Shown: in pieces, positions 23,301 through 34,775 of the stretch
Layout of the letters: every line of letters starts with the position of its first letter
How positions within the stretch are numbered: position 1 is the stretch's first letter
Assembly (NCBI GenBank): GCA_013399695.1
Contig: VXAU01002298.1
Location: 124,001 to 188,000, forward strand
DNA length: 64,000 nt
Direction: 5' to 3'
Source of the DNA: Formicarius rufipectus
Lineage: Eukaryota; Chordata; Aves; Passeriformes; Formicariidae
Program-made: the position numbers and the translations under genes
The notes under the pieces: model-generated
Seen by the model: only the letters and a program-made list of their open reading frames with translations
What the model was told of the DNA's origin: nothing
Databases searched by the model: none

Positions 23301-25139
23301 CAAAATTCCATCTCAACCAGGATCCTGTTTGCAGTAGTGACTAAAACCAGATGCCCAGGGAAGAGTGATGGATCAGGATCAGTTTATACCAAGAGTTCTA
23401 TGAATACCCTTCCAGCCCCAGATCCTTGCATAGATTCCACCACTGGTTTTGCATTTAGCAATTGCCAATGGGTTTCTCTTCCACAAACTGGTCTAGATAC
23501 ACCTTCTGTTCTTCTAAGCCTTTGCAATCCATGGCAATCTTAGTTCACTATAAATACTAAAGACATCCCTTGGATATTTTGAGCTAATATCTCCTGCATA
23601 AGGAGTTTTGTTGCAAGTGTAGGGAAATCTGGTGTTTTATACAGAATTATTATTTTTGGAAAAAAAAAAGTCATCTGAAAATATGAAAAGCTAAGAAATA
23701 GATTAGGTCTTTATTTTACATGTTTCATGTCTTCTATAGGTGGGGTTATTTCTACTTTCACTGCTACTATTTTTAACTTATAAGGATCAGCAGCTGTAAC
23801 TTTTGTTTCCATGAAAAGTGAAGATTATATCTATTTTCATACAAATATATGAACATGACACCGGAAACAGATAAGAGATAATGGAACTAAACAATAGACT
23901 CCTAATAAATCCATTACTTGCATTAGCTATCTGTTGAGGATTCAGTAGAGACACTTCTATCTCAGCAAAAATGTCCTTTGCCTGTTAAAAATAGCCTCCA
24001 CCACTTTCTTCCCTGCTGCAAGAGCTACATGTGATTCAGCAGCTTTGGAGGCTGGTTACATCATTTAACATCTGTGTCTCTATCGAGCTGGCAAGGTCAA
24101 TTTGTTTCTGCAAATAGATTTCCCTCAACTACAAGGGGCAATCAGTTCATGTGAATTCCCAGAGGTTCTGCTCTTCTTGCTCTCCCCTTGCTCTGACACA
24201 ATTCCAATTGGGGATGCTGTTAAGCATTATAAAGTTAACCTGCTGCTGTGCATTGGTAGCAGCACTCAACTTCTATCCATCTTTTAGCTCTTGTGGTGCT
24301 GAAGTCTTTGCTGTAGTCAGACTGCCTACAAGATATTAAAGCAACCCTTGGATGAGTTGCTATTCTTATTATTTTTTGAGCATTGATGGAAGACCACATT
24401 GGTCCTTTACACAACTAGTGGCTTGGACTTCTTTAGACCATGAAGAAATTCAATAGAAAATCCTTTCTTCTGTTTCCTGTTTGCATAGACAGTTTGATTT
24501 TGCATTTGCATGGACTTTTTAAAACATTTTTTTTTCTTAACTACTCGTATTGAAGGAGAAGTGCCAATTAACATGCTTCAGTGTATTTCTTTTCTGTGGT
24601 TAAAACTGATAATTACAAGGGGATTTTAAAAAAATTATTGTAGTTTATTGGTTTGATTGTTAATTTTTCCCTCAGGTGAAGTCCAGAGTGGATTAAAGCC
24701 CTTTTAGTAAAAAGTATTAATTTAGTATTTCAGCATCAAAAGAAGCAGTATAGGACATATAGTTTATTCCAAAATTATTGATTATTTCCTTGGAAAACTA
24801 GCTGTCTATACAAGTCAATACCATATCAAATTAAAAATATGTTTAGCATTTTGTTGAGCAGGAACAATTTATTAAAGCAGACAAGTGGGTTTTAAAATAA
24901 ACAATGTGGCATTAATTGAATTCAGTGACATTTGTTAGTTCTTCTCTTAACTTTTATTCAAACACAAATTGTATAAAATAAGTGATTTTATTTATATTTA
25001 TATGAATCCCCCTAATTTTTGACTCCAAAGAAATGGTTGGAATAGGTCTTCTTAGCAAAGCAGATGTAGAAATAGTACATAAGATGTTAAAGGAAGATCA
25101 AGAGTAGTATGAAATGAATATATGACATGCAATCTTCTG
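20322..25139. other. Unique AT-rich non-coding DNA
   Basis: Poly-T runs occur at about 20871-20888 and 21002-21017. A (GGTT)-type tract is at 21479-21510. The part at 21905-22110 is very AT-rich with TAATTAG and TTTAATTG motifs, typical of homeodomain sites. Frames of up to 90 codons (21488-21760, plus) show no domain. No transposon was recognised. Confidence 0.5.
21479..21510. repeat. Short G/T-rich tract
   Basis: TTTGGTTGG units followed by poly-T, the same type as the tracts at 13.5, 15.7, 44.1, 52.7 and 58.6 kb. Confidence 0.75.
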
Positions 25140-25555
25140 CCTCATAACCTGGTTTCCTGGCACATCTCCACTGCCTTCAGTGAAGCTACATCAAAACACA
25201 ACAGCTGGCTCCAGGCAAGTGAGCACAAAGCCCTCTCAGAGTGGGGCAATGGAATTCCTCCCTTTCCTAAACATCCAACTTCCAATCAAACACGAAAGAT
25301 AAATCTCCCGCCCCTCGGGTCCTGTAACTCACGGTGACAGCTCAGGTCAAGGAATGGCTCAGTCCCATTAATGCTATAGCAATGAATCTTTGGGATGCTC
25401 AAGAGCTGGGGGATTCAGGATGAAGAGAAAACACACACAGAGCTGTGCAAAGCCAGCTCAGGTCCGTCAGGGTCAGCCTTAGATGGGCTTAGCAAATCCA
25501 TTCCTGAGCTCATGGCACAGAGACATTCAAATCAGGTCTGGAACCAGTAAGGTCT
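25140..25555 (-). mobile_element. Possible internal fragment of an ERV next to its LTR
   Basis: In minus orientation this lies directly downstream of the LTR at 25556-26256, where a provirus would carry its primer-binding site and leader. Nine bases past the LTR edge the minus strand reads TGGTTCCAGACCTGATTT, which matches a leucine-tRNA primer-binding site at about 12 of 18 positions from memory; ERVL elements use tRNA-Leu. The lack of a matching target duplication on the right LTR flank fits a partial provirus. No gag or pol frame is seen, and the segment could be ordinary host DNA. Confidence 0.3.
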
Positions 25556-26256
25556 TGTCAACATGTGTTCTAAAAAACCTTACCAGGTGTGTAAGTTTGG
25601 TCAGCTCCTTTAATTCCCCTCCTGAAAAAGGAAAAAATTATCAAAAAGATAATTGTAGCAAAGAAATATAGATTTACAGATATTTAATTTATATACAATT
25701 AAACACTATGTGCATGTGCACAAGGATCACAAACAATCTCAAAAGGGAAAAAGGGGTAAAAAGGGGAAAAGGACCAAAAGGGTAAAAACAAAACAGATTC
25801 ACACAATTAGAACTCAGGAATTAGCGCAGTAGAACAACTAACACAATAAAATCTCACCCGCTTCTCTTAGGAGAAGTAAATTCCTCTCCTCCTGTGCCGA
25901 CACAGCCAACAGCCCTCAGCCAGACGTTAACTCATACAGATGACCAAGACCTAAACACTGAGAGCTGCCATCTCTGTGCTCATCTGACAAGGGAGAAGAG
26001 AAAAAGAGGGAGAAAGGACCCCCTCTCTCTGTCTTTTATACACCTGATTCCATAAGAGAATGGGGTGGAATACTTCCTTAGTTTTTGACCCCAGTCTCAA
26101 GGTCTACCAACAAACCACTACACCAGGCTTTAGCTGAATTCTCTGTGTTTGCAGGGTTTTGTTTGTGCCAACAGGATAAGCCACCCTTGGCTGTCAGAAT
26201 TGACTTCACTTGTTTCTACTCAGAGCATACTTTAACCTTCCTCTCTCTTGACAACA
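25556..26256 (-). mobile_element. ERV LTR, minus strand
   Basis: On the minus strand the element starts TGTTGTCAAGAG (26256) and ends CATGTTGACA (25556), giving TG...CA ends with a short inverted repeat. A TATAAAAG box lies at 26033-26040 and an ATTAAA polyadenylation-type signal at 25609-25614, both read on minus. The 11-mer CTCCTTTAATT (25605-25615) also occurs in the LTR at 33036-33809, about 50 bp from the edge in both, so the two LTRs are probably related. The right flank CGCTA has no copy on the left. The length of 701 bp is typical for an avian ERV LTR. Confidence 0.65.
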
Positions 26257-27640
26257 CGCTAAACAAACATCATAAAAACTAAGCACATATGGATGGGAGG
26301 TAATGCCTTTAATTGGGGACGTGCATGTGGCTGCAAAGATTAATTAAAATCATGTTAATTCTGCAATAAATATCCTGCTGCAAGGTAGAACACTGAGACA
26401 GGCACATGGGAGGGTTAAGGTAGGATGATTACAGAAGTGCTTCTGTGATGCTTCACTCTAGGAACTGGGCTTCAGTCTCCTGACCCCCTTTTGTGAAATC
26501 TCTTATCTGATCCTACTAATAAACATTTTTGTTTATTTACACATGCTGACTACAGACTGAATCATTCTTTTTAATGAGATGGTGCTGCATCTGTACCATC
26601 CTAGAAAATTAGGAAGGTAAGGAATGTAAAATAAATACTCTTCCAGTAATATCCACTCTGTATGTTCATTTAAATAAACTCTCAGAAACTTCTGAAATAA
26701 ACTTTCCTAAAGTGAAAAACCTCCACTCTCAGTCTTCTTGCTAAGGGATTATTCTTCTGAAAAGCCATAGTTTCCCACACTTGATTATGTGCTGGAAATT
26801 TCTAAGAAAGTCAGTAATATTTGGTGGGCAGTATTGCCATTGGGGTCCACAGAAGATAGTTTTACAGCAATGTACATCTGTGCAAATCAATTATGGGAAA
26901 CTTCTTGCCCATTTTTTACAAAGGGAATGTGTTCATTACTCCAGGGTTTAATGATCTATCCCATGATAAGGGGAAATTTTCAAAAGGATATATTTTTTTT
27001 TCTTTAGGTAACAGATTTACAAGGGCAAATCCACTCCAGATTTGTTTTGCTAGATCTCTGTGTTGTGTGCAATCTGTAGAATGACAACAAACATTATCAA
27101 ACTGCGATTGTTTATCTTCTGTTTTGCCCTTGATCCTTATTTCCATTTTGTTCCCTGACATGGATAGGACTATGGTCAGGGAAGCTCTGAAAGGGATTGT
27201 AAAAACAGCTTATCTGTGAAGGCTGAAACATCAGGCAGAGTAACAAAAGTCTGGAGGGGCAAGGGAAGATGTGGTCATGTTCAAAACTGAGGCAACTCTT
27301 TCTGCTTTGGATATATTCCTGCAGCCTCCTTCAAGGCTCCTCTTTCCTTTCATTAGTTACCCATCATAGCATGTCCAGTATCTTTCTCTTCAGAGTAGAA
27401 TAAAGATCTTTTGTATTTCCCATCTTTTCCTGGTATGCCATGGCATGAGTGGTGCAACGTGGATGATATTTCGAGTCCCCATTGCTCCTGAGTATCTGAA
27501 TATAAACTTGAAGGTTTTGTTTTAAAAAAATAAAACCTAAAAACTTCTGTGGATCTTGACTAATAAAAACCATGATGCTCTGAACCACATCACAGACCGC
27601 AACATTGTGGAAAACACTCTCTGACACATGGTGTGACATT
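26257..27640. other. Unique non-coding DNA
   Basis: No gene or repeat family identified. Frames of 63-91 codons on both strands have no domain. Confidence 0.5.
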
Positions 27641-27727
27641 TTGGGGTTGTCCTGTGCAGGGCCAGGGGTTGGATTTGATGATCCTCACAGACCCCTTCCA
27701 ACTCAGGATGGATATGATTCTATGGTT
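27641..27727 (+). mobile_element. CR1 3'-end fragment (GGGTTGTCCTG subtype)
   Basis: TTGGGGTTGTCCTGTGCAGGG, TTGGATTTGATGATCCTC and CTTCCAACTCAGGATGG followed by ATTCTATGG mark the end of a CR1 subfamily. The copy at 39757-39833 is of the same subtype. Confidence 0.85.
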
Positions 27728-29454
27728 CTTCTCCATCTCTTAAGCCTGATGTGCCATTAAAGTGTTCCAAAAGTAAAAGTGTATCTGTCCTGATACCCTC
27801 TGACTAATGGGAGATGCCTTGTGACATACTGTTTATAATGGGGAGTGAATTTACAGAGCACTTCATAAATGTTACAAAACTAGAGGAGTGTTGGCACTCA
27901 AGGGGGAAGATTTAAGATATGAACATAATGCCTTTATTCTTTGCAAAAGAATGTGATTTTCCAAGCAAGGCATATGTAGACTGGAAAGTACTAAAGCTTG
28001 TTATTTCTTCTTGAAGACCTCCAACATGTCTGGTTTTAAGGAATAGGAAGGTAGCTAAAATTTGGTGAGAAGAGACTATCCCAAGCAGACAAAATACTTT
28101 TGCCATTCATAATTTTATTCTGAACTTTATTTAATTTCCTAAGGTTTAATTACACCTTTGAGAACAAAATTCATTGAGTCTGCATAATGAAAGGAGATTG
28201 TTGTGTCGATGGCAGGATATATGCAAGATTTCACAATGCTTTTTCCCTGAAAGGATTCCACCCTTCCCTGAGATCTAAGGACCATGCATTCTGGATCCAG
28301 CTCCTACTACATTGTGCCTGAATAACACAGAACACATTTTTTTTTCCTTTTTTTTTTTTCTTTTTCCCTTTGGTCCCTCACTTTACTACATCTTCCAGGA
28401 AACTCTTCTGTGAGAATGAGAACACAGTAGCCTGGTGTTTTACTTGAGATAAAGGCAACTGCAATGCAGACCTCAATCCTGACACCATCAGGGTGTGTCA
28501 GAGCATTATCTGACACAATTCTGTACTTCCTGATGGGCTTTATAGTGTTATCACAGGTTTTAAAAACAAACTGAAAACAAACTGAAAAGAAGTAACTGGA
28601 CTGACTGAAGGTATCCCCCATCATTATGAACACTTTTAGAACACATCTCCAGAACTTTCTGCTGCATCATCTCAAGTCCAAATTGTTCTAGCAGTACAAC
28701 AGGACAACATATCAGTACAACATTTAAAAAAATAGAAAATAAAAAAGTGACAAGGAGATGAAACATAGATGAGATGGATAAAATATAGTCTCTTATCAGA
28801 AGGCCTTTAAGGGGTCCATAGGGTCCTGCATGGATGGATGAAGATCTGACTTAAAATTAACTTCTGGTCACAGCAAAATGTTGGCCAAAAACATTGCATT
28901 TTCCTGGTGTTAATGCTGCATTTCTCATTATTATATTTCCACAGGTCTTCAATACCTCTGAAATGATCTTTTCCCCATTCATTTTTTCCTGCTTTGGAGT
29001 TCATTCGTATTTCCTTCCATTACTGACCCTGTCACTTTTCTTCCACTCCAGACTCCCATTGTTCTGCTCAAACTATTTATATTCTGGTCCTTGGTTACAC
29101 TTCAGTCCATGACTTATTTCTGAATTAGTTACAATCCCAGACACATTATTCAATCTACTCCTTTTTTTTCACAGCATCTTATCTCTCTATCAGAATTCAT
29201 CCTTCCACTTAGTTTTTCACCAACCATGGAGGTCAAGGATGGCTGATCTTTATTGACAGAGTACAACCTAAGAATATGAAATAACACTTTTTTGCCTACT
29301 TCCAAATATATTATTATTTCTTTTAATAGTTAACATATTTTTTGTCTCCAATAATCTTTCTTGATAAGACACGGTTACATGTTCACAAATTACTTTGGAT
29401 AGTCATGATAATGAGGGGGAGGGGAAGGGGAAACCTATGTTTATTTTACTTGAG
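27728..29454. other. Unique non-coding DNA
   Basis: It contains a T-rich tract at 28336-28368 and a G-rich run GAGGGGGAGGGGAAGGGG (29413-29430). A minus-strand frame of 108 codons (28307-28633) ends in a Lys-rich string that is simply the translation of the T-rich tract. No gene is called. Confidence 0.5.
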
Positions 29455-29540
29455 GCTTATGATGCTTATTTTGTTTACTTATGCTCATTTTGTTTATGCT
29501 GATTTACCTAGGACTTATGATGATGCTTATTTTCTATGCT
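29455..29540. repeat. Degenerate tandem repeat, TTATGATGCTTATTTT units
   Basis: CTTATGATGCTTATTTTGT (from 29456) recurs as CTTATGATGATGCTTATTTTC (from 29514), with partial copies between (TTATGCTCATTTTGTTTATGC). It ends about 35 bp before the LTR edge I placed at 29574. It might be U3 enhancer repeats if that edge is too far right. Confidence 0.55.
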
Positions 29541-29573
29541 TTTATACTTATCATAGAATTTGATGGAATTCAC

Positions 29574-30101
29574 TGTAGCAAAACTCACACAGTGTCCTTG
29601 AAAGGGCCATGCCAAGAGGCCTAAAGCTTCTTGGACCAATTAAAACAGCCAGGATACCTGGTGATAAATCAGAAAATACGTCAAAAGAACAAGATAAATC
29701 CACTTAGACCAGTTACAGTTGCCAACAAGACTGGTTTGGACCAGTTTTGAGCAAAAGGTAAAAAATTCACAGGAGGAAGACATGGTACTTCATCCCTAAA
29801 GACCACCAGAGACCCCTGCCCTAAATTACCAGGAGGAACAGCGCACGCGCAAGAAGATGCAGCATGGGGTGGAGAAAATGGAAATCAGTTCCTGAGACTC
29901 ATTATAATAACCCCGCCTTCTCTAAGAAAATAATGTTTATGCATAAAAGAAAAATGAATATGTATAACTTACTTGCATATAAACCCTTTGTTAACTCAAC
30001 CAGATGCACATGATTTTGGAGGAGCGATCCCCCATGCGCCTGGGCCTGGAATAAACGTAGCTCTCTATAATCTCACTGGATTAGAGGGTTTTTATTCTGC
30101 A
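29574..30101 (+). mobile_element. ERV LTR with promoter and polyadenylation signals
   Basis: Starts TGTAGCAAAACTC and ends TTTTTATTCTGCA, an imperfect inverted repeat with TG...CA ends. CATATAAA (about 29976-29983) is a plausible TATA box. AATAAA at 30050-30055 follows about 70 bp later, and a short R/U5 of about 50 bp completes the LTR. This order (TATA, AATAAA, CA end) defines the plus orientation. No clean target duplication flanks these ends, but GCAAAAC occurs at both 29578-29584 and 30099-30105. It differs from the two LTR types at 18.6-20.3 kb and 25.6/33 kb, and the compact R/U5 suggests an ERV1- or ERVK-like family. No internal coding sequence adjoins it. Confidence 0.65.
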
Positions 30102-31691
30102 AAACAATGAGACTGGGCAGAAAATGTTCCTGCCTGTCAGCTGTACCTTCAGCAGTTCTGCTTGCAGCTAATCCAGAGGTGGAGATGCGTTTCATGGATA
30201 CATGTTGGATAGTTATCCCACTGGATTTGCACCTCGCCAACATGCATTCATTTACTGTGGGATCCTGAAAAATATTTGGGGAAGATTTTATTTCATCCTT
30301 TCTCTTTCCTCTGTGCTGAATAATGACAAGATGGAAAAAACTGTATTCTGGTACTCCTGATTAATGTATTTAGTGGGTAAAAATGATGTATGTTTCATAT
30401 TTTATGGGAAGCACATTCCCAGGCCCCACCTTGAAAGATTAGTGCACACATCCAACATCTGATCTTTAGTACAGTGAGGGAGAACTAAGCATAACATACT
30501 GAGACTAATAAGCTTTGAATCAGTCCTTAAAAAGACAACACTAAGAAGAATTTTAGTGCTGCATTTTGTACCACCTGAACATAATAAGATTTTGTTCTGT
30601 GTGTTTTCCTTTAACTGACCTTTGTGTCTGTTTTCGAGGGCATTGTTTACTGTGTCTGCTTTATGCTGTGTGGCTTTATAAATGGATCTGTTGTGTGGTG
30701 ATGTATCAAATGTATTTTTGTTTGTTTTTCTTTTTTTTCTGAAATCTAGACAAATTATGCCCAATTCTTTCACCTTCAATGGGTTCAACAAAATCAATCC
30801 AGTTATATTAGTAATGTACTTTTCAACACTCAGGTTTGAATTTTAATAAAACTAACACGCTGTGTACTGGCTGCTGCATGAATAGTAGTAATGCATTGCA
30901 CTTATACAATAATAATTCTATTTACTAGGCAAGATAGAAATGAAACATCCAGAATGTAATACCAAAAAAAAATAAAAAATTAGAAGTCAAGATACTTTTT
31001 CAAGCATCATTACACCTGAAAATAAAGTGAGCTGCAATGCACTGTTTCACTTTTCTCCTTCCTTGGGTAGAGGTCCTCCCTCCATATGTAGGGAGCTATG
31101 GTAAGTTTAGCTACTCAGTATTGATGTAAGTTTTTGCACTGAATACACGATGATGTGCAACCCAGACAATCTCTAGATACATTCCATACTGCTTTCTGCA
31201 CTACACAGCACACGTAAGATGGCAGATCTGGAATATGAGTCTGCTGGCAAGGAAACAGCAAAGCCTGGGGCCTTTTCCTCCACTTGTGCTAATGCCAAAG
31301 AGGTAATTCCAGTATAACAGTCCTGCATTCAGATTCTTCATGTCCTAAATTTAACCCCTTGCAGGAAGAATTTAAAAAAAAACCAAAACCAACAACAAAA
31401 AAAACCCCAACCAACCAACAAAAAACCAAAAAAATTCAACAATACAGGTTGTTGGATGTCTGGAAAAGGTGAAGAAGAACTCCTTTTTTGCTAAGCAGAC
31501 ATTTTACTGCTGAAAAATGCAATTTACCACTGAAAGTGGAAGTATTGGCAGGACAATGAATGTGCTAAGATGAACTAAGTTTCTCTGAGAGGATATTTAT
31601 ATGCTTATCCTATTTTCAAGTCTTAATGTAGGTATTGAAGAAAAGGTCTATTTATGAAATTTTATTTTACAGTTTTTCATATGGTTTCACA
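30102..31691. other. Unique non-coding DNA
   Basis: A minus-strand frame of 131 codons (30402-30797) is the longest here. Its translation is Lys/Asn/Thr-rich with no domain and no sign of CR1 or retroviral protein, so it is not called. An A/C-rich tract lies at 31373-31436. Confidence 0.45.
31373..31436. repeat. A/C-rich (AAAACC/CCAA)n tract
   Basis: The complementary form of the G/T tracts, with AAAACC, AACAAC and CCAACCAACC units. Confidence 0.85.
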
Positions 31692-31809
31692 GAGATGCTG
31701 AACTTAGAGATGTGGTTTAGTGGTGGACAAGGCAGTTGGACTGGATTAAACTGGATTAATGTTGGACTTGGCCATGGAGGTTGTTGCCAGACTAAATGAT
31801 TCCATGACC
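31692..31809 (+). mobile_element. CR1 3'-end fragment
   Basis: GAGATGTGGTTTAGTGGTGG, GTTGGACTTGGCC and CTAAATGATTCCATGACC match the terminal part of the GTGGTTTAGTGG CR1 subtype. A small duplication (CTGGATTAAACTGGATTAA, 31741-31759) is private to this copy. Confidence 0.8.
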
Positions 31810-32743
31810 TTTAAAGTGATTAAAGAGAACTTCCCCATAGTTCTGTAAAGACTCTGGACCCAAGGTATTGTGAGATGGTACCACCAGCATCCTCCTGCTT
31901 TCTCTTGCTGTTGCTGTTTTATTCATTATCCCAAATTAATTGCTCACACAAGACCTTGGGCAGCCTGGAGTCAGGACAAACACTCATTTCATCTCTCTGC
32001 CAAAGGTTCATGAACAAGAACCCCTCCTCCTGTAAAAGGTCTGATTAACACTGATTAAGTAAGTGGAAAGCTATCATTGTTTTGGCTCAATGTCAATGCT
32101 ACTTAATTAACCTAGAGTGATGTCATACTACTGTGAAACACCTCGACAAAATACGTCATAGCAAAGGACCCACAGTTAAAACTGTAATCTAAGAAATAGT
32201 GAAGAATAAACAGAAGTTCTACAACACATCTCATCCTGATTAAGAACAGGAATTTCCCACACAAAAGCTTTTTTTCCCCCAGGACATCAAAGTTTAAGTT
32301 TTATGGGGTTTAATTAATTTATCTTGAAAAACGTCACCTTGTTTGCAATGTATGTTTTATTTACACTCTGCTGGTGTTCTTAGAGCTGTGATTCTGTTCC
32401 TGCTCTTCTTTCCTGGCATGTATTCTGTGCAGAAGGGGGCTCCTGTGAATTGCCATAGTTTCATTTGAATGAAGCTGTAATAATGTGTTTCTTCTAAGAG
32501 TTTGTCTGAGGGCTTCTGCTAACACTGTGGGAAAGCATCAAAAACACAAATTGGAGATGAGTGCTCAATGACTCTTTGCAAAGCTCTCTCGTCAAATATG
32601 ATTTCTTCTTTATTAGTACTGTAAATGCTTTAAATGTGGAAAAATAATTTTGAACATTGCTACAGAAGAGCTTAGTTGAAAATGTGTTATGAAATATGCA
32701 AATAATTTTCCAGTCAAAATGGGACAAAAATGCACCTTGTAAT
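31810..32743. other. Unique non-coding DNA
   Basis: Nothing recognised; one 77-codon minus frame without domain. Confidence 0.5.
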
Positions 32744-33010
32744 TACAGAATCACAGAGTCATTTTGGTTGGAAAACACCTCCAAGATTATCAAATCTGAC
32801 CTTTGACCGACCACCACCTTGTCAACCAGACCAGACCCCTGAGTACCACATCCAGTTGTTTTTCAAACACCTCCAGGGATGGAGACTCCACCACCTCTCT
32901 GGGATTAACAACCCTTTAATGACCCTTTCCATGAAGAAATTATTCCTGAACATCCCCTGGAAGAGCTTGAGGCCATTTCTTCCTGTTCTGTCACTAGTTC
33001 CTGGAAGATT
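32744..33010 (-). mobile_element. CR1 LINE 3' fragment
   Basis: The plus strand carries ACAGAATCACAGAGTC, TTTGGTTGGAAAACACC, CTCCAGGGATGGAGACTCC and ACCACCTCTCTGGGATTAAC, then the TTCTTCCTGTTCTGTCACTAG block further upstream in the element. About 265 bp in minus orientation. It ends about 20 bp before the target duplication of the next LTR. Confidence 0.85.
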
Positions 33011-33030
33011 TTATTTCTCTTCACTTGTGA

Positions 33031-33035
33031 GCACC
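33031..33035. repeat. Target-site duplication (GCACC), left copy
   Basis: Identical to 33810-33814 on the other side of the LTR. Confidence 0.8.
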
Positions 33036-33809
33036 TGTCTAAGTTTAGAGAACTTAGAAAAAATTATAACTAAAACAGAGCGACAAGTCTCCTTTAATTT
33101 CAAAACAAAATTTAATTAAGGTATGATAAATGGAAGGATAACAGTTCCTAGCTATGATATATATATGTATATTCAAGAAACAACAAAACAACCAAGGCAG
33201 AATGAATAAAAACTCCTGGATCAAAACCCCCCACAAACACACACACAGTCTGTCCCCGGTATTTACGGGCAGCGAGCGAGGAGATGAGTGGTTGGTGCTG
33301 GGATGCCCCCGGGGGGGTGTTGGTGGATGGGAAGAAAAGCTCCGGTGTGTCCCTCCGAAAGGCTCGGGGCTGCTGGTCTCGGGCTGGAGCTTCCGATGTA
33401 AGGAAAGTTCTCCCACGTCTAGGATGCGCGCCGTTGGCTCCCTCACAGAAGGCCCGATGTAAGGGGCCCCCCCCCGGCTAGCGATGTCGTCTCTGTCTCT
33501 CTCTCTCTCTCTCGGGCAAAAATCAACAAACAGTCCCAAAAAATCAAAGCTTTGTAATCCAGGTATGGGAAAGGGAAACAGCAGGAAAAGCAAGAAAGAA
33601 ACCCAAGACTCCGGGGTTTCTCCCTCCGCCGTCTCTCCCTGCAGACTCCTGTTGCCCACTCTCCAAAACCCCGTGTGCCCCTCTCCCCCTCCCTTAATCA
33701 CCGTACTCTTGGTTCCTTTGTTAGAGACAAATGGCCCGGGCTGGGACAATTCACTCCTCATTGTGAGGGTGGGGAAAGAAAAATTCCTTTAGAACCTGAA
33801 CCTATAACA
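33036..33809 (-). mobile_element. Well preserved CpG-rich solo LTR of an ERV
   Basis: Bounded by perfect GCACC duplications, the 774-bp element has TG...CA ends in either reading (plus: TGTCTAAG...TATAACA). Orientation is called minus because an ATTAAA signal (33093-33098) then falls near the 3' end, and because CTCCTTTAATT is shared at the same distance from the edge with the minus-strand LTR at 25556-26256. The middle (about 33250-33520) is GC-rich with about 19 CpG, a C9 run and a (TC)n run, quite unlike the AT-rich surroundings; loss of CpG by methylation is therefore limited. No internal viral gene remains, so this is a solo LTR left by recombination. The 235-codon minus frame across it matches no viral protein I recognise and is not called. 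Confidence 0.8.
33490..33514. repeat. (TC)n microsatellite inside the LTR
   Basis: GTCTCTGTCTCTCTCTCTC, about eleven TC units in all, within the CpG-rich part of the LTR. Confidence 0.85.
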
Positions 33810-33814
33810 GCACC
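33810..33814. repeat. Target-site duplication (GCACC), right copy
   Basis: Perfect partner of 33031-33035. Confidence 0.8.
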
Positions 33815-34621
33815 CAATCCAGGGTCCTGGGGACTGAATTTGAGGAACATAAGAACTCACAGATTCATTGGCAGCTCCAGGTCTTTGTAAGTTTAAGAAT
33901 TTTAACCATTACCCACCCAAAGAGAAGGGATACCACAATTAAATGACCATTAAATTATCCAAATTGTATCCAAAGCATAGTGTTGTATTGTTTTGTGTCT
34001 GAGCTGCCCAGTAAGCTTCAAATTTCAGCTAAATCTTCCTCTTGTTGGTCATAATGTCCCATGTGGAAGCACACACTCTGTTATATAAGGGCTGACCTCC
34101 ACTTCATCCTTACCAGAAGAATCAATAGGATGGTTCTACTCTGTCCAGTTTATTAATTTGAAAGAGAGGAAAAGAATAAAGGACGTATAGTTTGTCATTT
34201 TATTTGCAGACTCTGCATTGTCCATTACATTTGGGTGGAATTGGTCGGCAGTCTCAGATGATTTATAGTACTTTAATCAACATTCAGTAGTCCTCAAATT
34301 CTCTAGGGTAGTGATGAGAAGGAAAAGAGGGAGGTAACTGAATCATAGTTTCTACAGCTCTGTTACAGAATTTTAAGAAAGGGTGATTTATTGGATACTA
34401 TGCAATATTACAGAAAAAATTCTTCATCCTTCAATCTAAGGTGGCAAAACGTTCTCAAAGTTCTAAAATCACAGTAAGAATGGAGGACTTAAATTGTAAG
34501 ATCTGAGGATCAAAAGATGAAAAGGGAAGAGCACTGTTCACAAGGTATCAGAAAGTCAAAGTATTTTAATGTCAGTGGAACAGACTGTGATAAAGGAATT
34601 GACTCCTAGAGACTATTTCAG
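33815..34621. other. Unique non-coding DNA
   Basis: No CR1 or LTR similarity follows the LTR, so it did not insert inside the neighbouring CR1. No gene seen. Confidence 0.5.
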
Positions 34622-34690
34622 AAATAATTATTATTAATTATGTAATAATACTATTATTAATAATAATAGTATTAATAATAATAAATAGTT
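34622..34690. repeat. (AAT)n-rich near-palindromic tract
   Basis: ATTATTATTAATTATG, then CTATTATTAATAATAATAG and TATTAATAATAATAAATAG. ATT units turn into AAT units, so the tract can fold back on itself. Confidence 0.85.
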
Positions 34691-34775
34691 TCAAAGTTCA
34701 ATTGTTGGATGGTATTTTGAATAGCAACACAGTTTAAATGTATAAATGGTCACATTTAATACCATTAACCATGAA

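Noticed and set aside
29413..29430. G-quadruplex in GAGGGGGAGGGGAAGGGG
   Set aside because: Only three G runs of four or more are present; a fourth is missing, so a stable intramolecular quadruplex is doubtful.
30402..30797. 131-codon minus-strand frame
   Set aside because: Free of recognised repeats but low-information, Lys/Asn-rich, with no motif or splice context; compatible with chance in AT-rich DNA.
33250..33520. CpG island of a host promoter
   Set aside because: The CpG-rich stretch is bounded by the LTR ends and target duplications, so it belongs to the LTR.
33054..33761. 235-codon open frame on minus
   Set aside because: It lies entirely inside a solo LTR, includes translation of a (TC)n run (Arg/Glu/Asp repeats), and shows no gag, pol, env or host domain.
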